DNA from: Dehalococcoidia bacterium
Lineage (GTDB): Bacteria; Chloroflexota; Dehalococcoidia; UBA3495
DNA length: 8,329 bases
NCBI GenBank assembly: GCA_002730485.1
Contig: PCAH01000090.1
Location: 1 to 8,329, forward strand
Reading direction: 5' to 3'
Below the pieces are notes generated by a model. The model was not told where the DNA came from. It searched no databases and saw only the letters and a list, made by a program, of their open reading frames with translations. This document shows, piece after piece, positions 1 through 4,356 of this stretch (position 1 is the first letter of the stretch; every line of letters begins with the position of its first letter). A program made the position numbers and the translations under genes.

Positions 1-208
1 CCTGTTGCCTGGTTGCTATGTCCAGCAGGTCTCGGGTCGGCGCCAGCGCGCGGGACCGTTCGGCTCCCACCACGGTATGGGTGTGGCTGACCAACTGCTC
101 GCGGACCTTGTCGAACTCCAGCAGCCGGCCGGCAAAATCAAAGCCGCCCAGGTCATTGTTCCATCTACGTGGAGCCGGCCTGGTGTCAGACTGCGGAGAA
201 TTATCCAT
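1..208 (-). CDS. mutS2: MutS2 N-terminus (Smr-family MutS paralogue), partial
   Basis: Only the first 69 codons are in the window; the gene continues beyond base 1. From the ATG at 206-208 the product reads into LEFDKVREQL (residues 30-39), then GAERSRALAPTRDLLDI (48-64). This is the pattern at the start of MutS2 proteins (LEF-x-KV, then G-x-E-x-ALxP). The first 29 residues are a proline- and arginine-rich extension, longer than usual for the family. The Shine-Dalgarno is weak (TGGAA just upstream), and an in-frame TTG at 227-229 is an alternative start. MutS2 is a dimeric ABC-type ATPase with a C-terminal Smr nuclease-like domain; in Bacillus subtilis it binds collided ribosomes and splits them, and in other species it has been linked to suppressing recombination. 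The gene follows the VLRF1 gene by 24 nt on the same strand, so co-transcription is likely. The Walker and Smr motifs lie outside the window and cannot be checked. Confidence 0.75.
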   Translation of the reverse strand, partial: MDNSPQSDTRPAPRRWNNDLGGFDFAGRLLEFDKVREQLVSHTHTVVGAERSRALAPTRDLLDIATRQQ

Positions 209-232
209 TTCCAGTTCAGCGTCGCTCAATAT

Positions 233-988
233 CTACCAATCCAAACCCCAAACCCGGCTTTCGTGAATGGTGCTGCCCAGGTCAAAAAGCGTATCGCGCT
301 TGGGGTCGCGTATGTTTAATCTTCTCTTGAGAATGATGTCTTTGTATTCGTCCAATCGCGGACAGACCTTCAGAAAGCCGTTGAGGGTGAATTTTTCCCC
401 ACCCAGGACCACGTGGTCCAGTTCACTGGCCACAGGCTCGAATTGGGCGCGTATGGACTCACAGACCTTAACGTAGAGTCGCCGCATCTGCCCTTCCCTG
501 ATGCGGGTGTAACGGAGTTGAGAGGTGCCGCCGGCATGGTGCTTGCCCTTCACGTAGCGGGAATCGGTCTTGGAGCTTTCCAGGTCCGCACCCCGGTAGA
601 CTGCCACAGAGTAACGACCCAGCCGAACCAGGACCACACCAATAGTCCGTTCCGCGTCCAATAATTCACCGAGGGGTTCATCGTTCCAAGTGTCATACAG
701 GCCGCTCTCAGGCACCGGAAAGGGCGGCGCGATGATCAACGTCCGGTCGCCAGCTCTGAGCCCCACCAGCCCGCATCCGTTGTCCTCGGGTGCGCCGTCC
801 AGCCGTGCGATCCGTTCCTTCCACTCGGCAGACCCGGCAGTTTCGCCCGGCCGCAGGTAGATGGACGAACTAATCTCGCCCTCGTGGGGCATGCGCACAT
901 TCAGCAGATTACGCAGCCGTTCCTTGGTGAGCCAGTCTCCGTTCAGACTGGCTGCAGGCGTGGCTGTTCTGTTTCTAGCATTGGTCAT
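233..988 (-). CDS. VLRF1-like (Vms1/Ankzf1-type) peptidyl-tRNA hydrolase / release factor
   Basis: A 251-residue protein of the eRF1-like VLRF1 superfamily, closest by eye to the actinobacterial/chloroflexal acVLRF1 type. The diagnostic stretch is at residues 144-167: RYVKGKHHAGG, then TSQLRYTRIREGQ. The loop G153-G154-T155-S156-Q157 corresponds to the GxxQ/GGQ catalytic loop of release factors, with Q157 as the likely catalytic glutamine, and the basic helix after it is typical. Before it lies a mixed alpha/beta region (about 70-135) with VGLRAG and VVLVRLGRYSVAVYRG strands; after it, VVLGGEKF (193-200) is a further conserved strand and turn. The eukaryotic relatives Vms1/ANKZF1 release nascent chains from peptidyl-tRNA on stalled 60S subunits, so a ribosome-rescue role is inferred. 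The ATG at 986-988 has no Shine-Dalgarno, and an extended -10 lies only 14 nt upstream, suggesting a very short leader. MutS2 follows, probably in the same operon. The family call is firm; the substrate is inferred. Confidence 0.8.
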   Translation of the reverse strand: MTNARNRTATPAASLNGDWLTKERLRNLLNVRMPHEGEISSSIYLRPGETAGSAEWKERIARLDGAPEDNGCGLVGLRAGDRTLIIAPPFPVPESGLYDTWNDEPLGELLDAERTIGVVLVRLGRYSVAVYRGADLESSKTDSRYVKGKHHAGGTSQLRYTRIREGQMRRLYVKVCESIRAQFEPVASELDHVVLGGEKFTLNGFLKVCPRLDEYKDIILKRRLNIRDPKRDTLFDLGSTIHESRVWGLDW

Positions 989-1002
989 TTAGATTGATGA
1001 AA

Positions 1003-1011
1003 ATTGTACCA
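1003..1011 (-). promoter_or_regulatory. Extended -10 element for the VLRF1-mutS2 transcript
   Basis: On the minus strand the sequence TGGTACAAT matches an extended -10 (TGn followed by a TATAAT-like hexamer, 4 of 6). No convincing -35 is present, which is common for extended -10 promoters. Initiation about 7 nt downstream would give a leader of only about 8 nt before the ATG at 988. This agrees with the absence of a Shine-Dalgarno. Confidence 0.4.
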
Positions 1012-1098
1012 CTGCCGCATCTTTCGCCGGAGGCGTGTCGGGCATAGAATGGCCTCACCATTCAAGAGCCGCAGAAAACAAGCCAACGGGAGATAACA

Positions 1099-1896
1099 AT
1101 GGCGACAGACAAGAACTTAACGTTGCTCCAGCGTCGGGACCTGGTGCTGGAACGGCTGGATGAATCGCACAAGGCACTCCACGCCTCCTTGGAAGGAATG
1201 GACCCAGATGATGCATTTCTTGGCTCCAGGTATTCGGTCTGGGAGGTTTTGAGACACCTGGATTCCGAGAACTATGTGGACCGACTTGAGAAGATCGCAT
1301 CCGGCGAGATTGAGATGCTGGAACCGTTTTCCGCCCGAGCTGACAGGCTCAAGAAAGACATAGCCCATCTGGATGCGACCCACCAGCGGTTCCGCGCAAT
1401 GGTTGCTGGCCTGACTGAAGAGAGGATGGCCCAGCAGGCTATCCCATACAACCGCGAAAATAACTTTCCTGGGCTGACGTTGCTGGAATTGGTGGAACGT
1501 TCATCCGGACACGAAGCCACTCACGCTGCTCAGATAGTGGAGACCCGCAAATACGTGACCGCTTTTGGCGCCAAGGAACGGGCTGTCACATTCATCGTCC
1601 TTGACCCAACCAATCCCTCCCAGGTGGGTGAGTCAACCATCGGATTGCTGAAATACGCCGACAACGTAGCAGGCACTACCGCGGCCCTTGATGCAGTACG
1701 GAATTTCGTCAGTGGGGTTGAACAACCTCTGAACGGAGAGAACAACATTGAGATCATTTCCCGTATGGGTCGGGACGCTAGAGCTGGAGTATGGAACGTA
1801 GTCTGCACCATTGGCAGCCCTTCCGAGTTGCACCAGGAACTCTTGCGCCTGGCTGAAGAACACTGCGACAAAGTGGTCATCATGCAGGTCAGCTAG
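1099..1896 (+). CDS. DinB-like four-helix metal-binding domain protein with extra C-terminal domain
   Basis: A 265-residue cytoplasmic protein. Residues about 10-150 fit the DinB/DUF664 (YfiT-like) four-helix bundle: SVWEVLRHLDSENYVDRL (46-63) supplies the first histidine (H53), and SGHEATHAAQI (136-146) supplies the H-x3-H pair (H138, H142). These three histidines form the usual divalent-metal site. Family members include thiol-S-transferases that use mycothiol or bacillithiol, and many uncharacterised proteins, so the reaction here is not known. Residues about 155-265 form a separate alpha/beta-looking domain (RAVTFIVLDP at the start, CDKVVIMQVS at the end) that I do not recognise and that is not part of a normal DinB domain. 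The ATG is supported by GGGAG at 1088-1092, 6 nt upstream. The gene is divergent from the VLRF1 gene across 110 nt, and a weak TAGAAT -10-like hexamer lies at 1045-1050. The next gene appears to have its own promoter. Confidence 0.7.
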   Translation: MATDKNLTLLQRRDLVLERLDESHKALHASLEGMDPDDAFLGSRYSVWEVLRHLDSENYVDRLEKIASGEIEMLEPFSARADRLKKDIAHLDATHQRFRAMVAGLTEERMAQQAIPYNRENNFPGLTLLELVERSSGHEATHAAQIVETRKYVTAFGAKERAVTFIVLDPTNPSQVGESTIGLLKYADNVAGTTAALDAVRNFVSGVEQPLNGENNIEIISRMGRDARAGVWNVVCTIGSPSELHQELLRLAEEHCDKVVIMQVS

Positions 1897-1905
1897 TAAA
1901 GGTTG

Positions 1906-1919
1906 TTTGCCGCGGCAAA
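1906..1919. promoter_or_regulatory. Perfect 14-bp palindrome, candidate operator
   Basis: TTTGCCGCGGCAAA is a perfect two-fold palindrome with no spacer, so it suits a dimeric DNA-binding protein better than an RNA hairpin. It overlaps the proposed -35 hexamer of the NIPSNAP gene promoter and lies 10 nt after the stop of the DinB-like gene. Binding here would be expected to repress. The regulator is unknown. Confidence 0.45.
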
Positions 1920-1935
1920 TCAGTTTTGCTACACT
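1907..1935 (+). promoter_or_regulatory. Promoter of the NIPSNAP gene
   Basis: A -35-like TTGCCG (1907-1912), a 17-nt spacer, and -10 TACACT (1930-1935) preceded by TG at 1927-1928 (extended -10) together fit a housekeeping sigma-70-type promoter. Initiation near 1942 would give a leader of about 94 nt before the ATG at 2036. The -35 lies inside the palindrome at 1906-1919. Confidence 0.5.
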
Positions 1936-2035
1936 GTCGCGGTACTTCAAACCCGTCTTTGATTGAGCCTGGCTTGTACTCATATAAGACCTGGCAGGGT
2001 GCGCAGTATGCAACCAACCCCAGATAGGAGCCGCC

Positions 2036-2656
2036 ATGATTTACGAAGTGCGTACCTATACCCTGAAACCCGGCAGCGTGGGCACCTTTGAAGAGAATTT
2101 TGCCGCCGCCCTGCCCCACCGTGAGAAGTACTCCAAATTGGGAGCCTTCTGGCACACCGAGATCGGTCCGTTGAACCAGGTTATCCACGTGTGGCCCTAC
2201 GAGAGCGTAGAAGAGCGCAACATCATCCGAGAGGAGGCTGGCAAAGACCCCAACTGGCCGCCGAAGAACGACCCAGACATGTACGTGAGCATGAACTCGG
2301 AGATATTCATCCCCGCACCGTTCATGCGGCCTCTTGGCGGAGACCAGGCCCTGGGCGCGCTCTACGAGATGCGCTCCTACACCTACAAGGTCGGCAGCAT
2401 CAACAAGGTCATCGACATCTGGGCCGACGCTGTTCCCGCCCGTGAGGAATTCTCCCCGCTGGTCGCCGCCATGCATACCGACACCGGCGGACTGAACAAG
2501 TGGGTCCACATCTGGGCTTACGACGACCTGGACCAGCGGAAGAATGTCCGCGCTGAAGCCAGTAAGACCGCTACCTGGCCCCCGCCCACCCGTGAGTTCT
2601 TGGTGAGCCAGGAAAACAAGATCATGATCCCTTCGTCTTTCTCCCCAATGCACTAA
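2036..2656 (+). CDS. Tandem NIPSNAP-domain protein
   Basis: A 206-residue cytoplasmic protein built from two copies of the NIPSNAP ferredoxin-like (dimeric alpha/beta-barrel) domain. Copy 1 spans residues 2-95 and copy 2 spans about 109-200. Both open with a YE-(V/M)-R-(T/S)-YT-x-K-x-GS motif (MIYEVRTYTLKPGS at 1-14; LYEMRSYTYKVGS at 109-121). Both carry the core G-x-LN-x-x-x-H-x-W-x-Y signature (GPLNQVIHVWPYES at 44-57; GGLNKWVHIWAYDD at 151-164). Both also have an E/A-rich helix followed by WPP (74-76; 181-183) and end in an (I/M)FIP- or MIPS-like strand. Bacterial NIPSNAP proteins have no settled reaction. The start is fixed by AGGAG at 2026-2030, 5 nt before the ATG. The gene is probably monocistronic: it has a promoter upstream and hairpins directly after the stop. 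Confidence 0.9.
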   Translation: MIYEVRTYTLKPGSVGTFEENFAAALPHREKYSKLGAFWHTEIGPLNQVIHVWPYESVEERNIIREEAGKDPNWPPKNDPDMYVSMNSEIFIPAPFMRPLGGDQALGALYEMRSYTYKVGSINKVIDIWADAVPAREEFSPLVAAMHTDTGGLNKWVHIWAYDDLDQRKNVRAEASKTATWPPPTREFLVSQENKIMIPSSFSPMH

Positions 2657-2706
2657 GCCGCACAGCGGCGTTTTGTCTGGAGCGGCACAGCCGCGTTTCG
2701 TTTGGA
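2657..2706 (+). terminator. Two tandem 25-bp repeats, each a small hairpin with a T-rich tail
   Basis: Starting at the first base after the NIPSNAP stop codon, two 25-bp units (2657-2681 and 2682-2706) differ at four positions. Each folds into a 5-bp GC stem with an ACA loop (stems 2657-2661/2665-2669 and 2682-2686/2690-2694), followed by GTTTTGT or GTTTCGTTT. Two of the four differences are a compensating pair: C-G in unit 1 (2659/2667) becomes G-C in unit 2 (2684/2692), so the stem is kept. They probably act as a weak double terminator for the NIPSNAP transcript. Confidence 0.5.
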
Positions 2707-2753
2707 CAAGCGTTCTAACAATTCGTGATTGGTCTTCCAAAAACCGCAACAGG

Positions 2754-2795
2754 GAGGCTCTGCCAAGAGACATGGGCAGAGCCTCTTTTATCTTT
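2754..2795 (+). terminator. Strong rho-independent terminator
   Basis: A perfect 11-bp stem (2754-2764 pairing with 2775-2785: GAGGCTCTGCC and GGCAGAGCCTC) with a 10-nt loop is followed directly by TTTTATCTTT at 2786-2795. It lies 97 nt beyond the NIPSNAP stop, behind two weaker hairpins. It serves as the final stop for plus-strand transcription from the left, or as the 3' end of a small transcript starting in the gap. On the opposite strand a run of five T lies about 11 nt beyond the stem, so reverse activity would be weak. Confidence 0.85.
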
Positions 2796-2820
2796 GTGGT
2801 ATGTTTCAGGGGGGTAACCC

Positions 2821-2844
2821 CGTAGGCGCGGGTTTATAACCCGC
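2821..2844 (+). repeat. Palindromic intergenic repeat, left copy
   Basis: A 24-bp unit reading CGTAGG, then CGCGGGTTTATAACCCGC. Its core is a 7-bp stem (GCGGGTT/AACCCGC) with a TAT loop. With the flanks 2819-2850 the hairpin grows to 13 bp with two bulged bases. It matches the reverse complement of the unit at 2937-2960 at 21 of 24 positions. Hairpins with a GCGGGTT/AACCCGC core resemble short dispersed palindromes of the REP or MITE kind; copy number in the genome cannot be judged from one window. Confidence 0.6.
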
Positions 2845-2936
2845 CCACGGTATCGACAAGTCATTCCCAACCAAAAGAGCCAAAGACAACGACCAGAACG
2901 ATTAGCCAATAAGGCACGGGGCCTACCCGGAGCAGT

Positions 2937-2960
2937 GCGGGTTGGAAACCCGCCCCTACG
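2937..2960 (-). repeat. Palindromic intergenic repeat, right copy (inverted)
   Basis: This is the partner of the unit at 2821-2844 in inverted orientation, 92 nt away. The core stem GCGGGTT/AACCCGC has a GGA loop. Read on the minus strand it begins CGTAGGGGCGGG; the three differences from the left copy are one base in the arm and two in the loop. The arms nearest the gene ends (CGTAGG) face outward, as in the terminal repeats of a small non-autonomous element. I found no target-site duplication flanking 2821-2960. Confidence 0.55.
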
Positions 2961-3008
2961 ACGGATCCATCAAGCCAAGACATTGAAACAGCCGCGCAAA
3001 GATCATCC

Positions 3009-3728
3009 ATGAACGACATTGACGAACAATTAGAGGAACTGGTCACAGCCAACCGGATCTTGGCACGTGAGGATGTGGTTGACGCCTTTGGTCATGTGAG
3101 CATCCGACACCCAGAGCATCCGGATCGGTACATCCTTTCCCAGTCGCGCGCGCCGGACCTGGTGGATGTTTCAGACCTGATGGAATACACCCTGGAAGGC
3201 GACCCCATCGACCAACGGGGCCGCACCATGTATTCGGAGCGGCCCATCCACGGCGGCATCTACGAGGCCCGGGACGATGTTTTGGCGGTTGTGCACAACC
3301 ATTCCCTGACGGTGGTGCCATTCACCGTTACAGACACGCCCCTCCGTCCCATATTCCACCTTGCAGCCCTGATCGGCCCAGACCTGCCGGTTTGGGACAT
3401 CCGCAACAATTTTCAGGACACCAGCATGTTGGTCACTACCATGGAACAAGGTCGGGATTTGGCCCAATGCCTGGGTGACCGGAGGGTTGCCCTCATGCGG
3501 GGTCACGGCTGTGTGGTTGCCGGTAAGTCCATCCGCGAAGTCGTCATGGCCTCCATCTACTTGCAGGTCAACGCAGGGCTGCTGTTGGAATCCCTGCGCC
3601 TGGGTGATGTTAAATACCTGTCACCGGGCGAGATCGAACTCATGTCGGAAGGTCAGATGCGCCCCACCGCCCAGGACCGGGCCTGGGAGTATTGGGCCAA
3701 CCGGGCCGGCCGAGGCAAGGAAGCCTAA
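3009..3728 (+). CDS. Class II aldolase/adducin family protein, HCOMODA-decarboxylase-like
   Basis: A 239-residue, probably metal-dependent cytoplasmic enzyme. The fold signature is complete: GHVSIRHP (28-35), then YSERPIHGGIYEARDDVLAVVHNHS (75-99, given here only to locate residues). E77 is the likely catalytic acid/base, and H96 and H98 are metal ligands. RGHGCVVAG (164-172) supplies the third metal histidine, H166. This matches the E, HxH, H layout of fuculose-1-phosphate aldolase. Motifs such as LSQSRAPDLV, PIFHLAALIG and LQVNAGLLLESL resemble the subgroup that includes HCOMODA decarboxylase (p-cymene/p-cumate meta-cleavage) and the CloR/NovR-type proteins, so decarboxylation or retro-aldol cleavage of an aromatic-derived acid is more likely than sugar-phosphate cleavage. 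The ATG has no obvious Shine-Dalgarno and no better start lies nearby. A SnoaL-like gene follows after 9 nt, forming an operon. Confidence 0.85.
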   Translation: MNDIDEQLEELVTANRILAREDVVDAFGHVSIRHPEHPDRYILSQSRAPDLVDVSDLMEYTLEGDPIDQRGRTMYSERPIHGGIYEARDDVLAVVHNHSLTVVPFTVTDTPLRPIFHLAALIGPDLPVWDIRNNFQDTSMLVTTMEQGRDLAQCLGDRRVALMRGHGCVVAGKSIREVVMASIYLQVNAGLLLESLRLGDVKYLSPGEIELMSEGQMRPTAQDRAWEYWANRAGRGKEA

Positions 3729-3737
3729 GGAAGACGA

Positions 3738-4139
3738 ATGATACCCGAACCTGGACCAGAGATCGTTGAAGAATTAAAGGCCGTGAACCAACGGTTCTAT
3801 GACGCCTTTTCCGACCTGGATATTTCCGTCATGGACAACGTCTGGGAGGACTCAGCCAGAGTCGTCTGCGTGCACCCTGGATGGACGCCGTTGATCGGCT
3901 GGGAAGCCGTGCGCATGAGCTGGGACCGCATCTTCCAGAACGCCAACCTGATGCAGTTCCAGGTCCGTTACCTGAACATAGTCGTCCAGGGTGAATTCGG
4001 CAGCGTCACCTGTGTCGAGGGCATCACCAGCGTCGTTGCGGGAACCGCCTCCAATTTCAGCACCTTTGCCACCAACGTCTTCGTCCGGCGCGAAGACGGC
4101 TGGCGCATGATCGCCCACCACGCCTCCCAGTCGGCCTAG
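3738..4139 (+). CDS. SnoaL-like (NTF2-fold) protein
   Basis: A 133-residue cone-shaped NTF2-like protein of the SnoaL_3/DUF4440 kind. An N-terminal helix pair (VNQRFYDAFSDLDISVMDNVW, about 16-36, named only to mark the region) is followed by VCVHPGWTPLIGWEAVRMSW (43-62), the most typical block. Then come strands (residues 73-101) and the ending VFVRREDGWRMIAHHASQS (114-132). Such proteins bind small hydrophobic ligands or catalyse simple isomerase or hydrolase steps; the ligand is not predictable here. H46 and the C-terminal H127-H128 could line the pocket. The gene begins 9 nt after the aldolase stop. Its Shine-Dalgarno AAGGAAG (3727-3733) overlaps that stop codon, so translation is probably coupled and both products may act on the same compound. 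No terminator is evident after it. Confidence 0.85.
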   Translation: MIPEPGPEIVEELKAVNQRFYDAFSDLDISVMDNVWEDSARVVCVHPGWTPLIGWEAVRMSWDRIFQNANLMQFQVRYLNIVVQGEFGSVTCVEGITSVVAGTASNFSTFATNVFVRREDGWRMIAHHASQSA

Positions 4140-4204
4140 ACAGGCAGGGTTTCTTTCAGCATCCCCCGCCACGCCGTGCTTCCTCTGCTTGCAATCCGCC
4201 AGGC

Positions 4205-4217
4205 CTTGACCGTCAAG
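4205..4217. promoter_or_regulatory. 13-bp palindrome CTTGACCGTCAAG upstream of the ferritin-VIT1 gene
   Basis: Six bases on each side of a central C are perfectly inverted (CTTGAC/GTCAAG). It sits at the -35 position of the proposed promoter and contains TTGACC, so a protein bound here would compete with RNA polymerase. It shares TGACCG with the second palindrome downstream of the -10. The regulator is unknown; iron control is an inference from the downstream gene. Confidence 0.4.
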
Positions 4218-4231
4218 CCCAGCTTCTCACC

Positions 4232-4240
4232 TGATAAGAT
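4232..4240 (+). promoter_or_regulatory. Extended -10 of the ferritin-VIT1 gene
   Basis: TGATAAGAT is an extended -10 (TGn plus TAAGAT, 5 of 6 to consensus). The nearest -35-like TTGACC (4206-4211) is 23 nt away, which is too far for a normal spacer, so the extended element probably carries the promoter. Initiation near 4247 gives a leader of about 110 nt to the ATG at 4357. I do not recognise a riboswitch in that leader. Confidence 0.45.
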
Positions 4241-4256
4241 ATACTGCGTCGCCCCA

Positions 4257-4266
4257 TGACCGGTCA
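4257..4266. promoter_or_regulatory. 10-bp palindrome TGACCGGTCA in the leader of the ferritin-VIT1 gene
   Basis: A perfect 10-bp palindrome just downstream of the proposed transcription start, followed by a further GGTC half-site (4268-4271). It shares TGACCG with the palindrome at 4205-4217; centre-to-centre distance is about 50 bp. The two could form a pair of operator sites flanking the promoter. Confidence 0.35.
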
Positions 4267-4356
4267 GGTCTCAAATCCGAGGCTGGGTATGCCTGATTAT
4301 GGGCACTTTGAAACGGTCTGTTTGTGGCGGCACAGAAACCAATAAGGACACCAATC

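Larger units (their letters stand above)
2657..3008. other. 352-nt intergenic region between the NIPSNAP and aldolase genes
   Basis: No supportable gene is found here on either strand. From left to right it holds two tandem hairpin repeats, a featureless 47-nt spacer, a strong rho-independent terminator, and a 140-bp stretch (2821-2960) bounded by two copies of a palindromic repeat facing each other. About 48 nt then lead to the aldolase start. I see no clear promoter for the aldolase operon and no good Shine-Dalgarno before its ATG. Confidence 0.6.

Noticed and set aside
5..319. Plus-strand open frames at the left edge (5-319 and 18-266)
   Set aside because: They overlap the MutS2 start and the VLRF1 end on the opposite strand and show no motifs; the minus-strand reading gives the MutS2 N-terminal pattern.
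1889..2773. A 294-codon open frame on the minus strand across the NIPSNAP gene
   Set aside because: It is antisense to a gene with two clear NIPSNAP copies and a good ribosome binding site. Its translation shows no family motif and it also runs through the terminator region.
2821..2960. Possible CRISPR repeats
   Set aside because: Only two copies, in opposite orientation and each palindromic, with no further spaced copies or cas genes.
4324..4356. GTG start extending the ferritin-VIT1 protein by 11 residues
   Set aside because: The ATG at 4357 has AAGGA at ideal distance; no ribosome binding site precedes the GTG.
4247..4356. Possible metal-sensing riboswitch (M-box or yybP-ykoY) in the 110-nt leader of the ferritin-VIT1 gene
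   Set aside because: None of the conserved segments of those classes could be found, and no terminator or Shine-Dalgarno-masking stem is evident.
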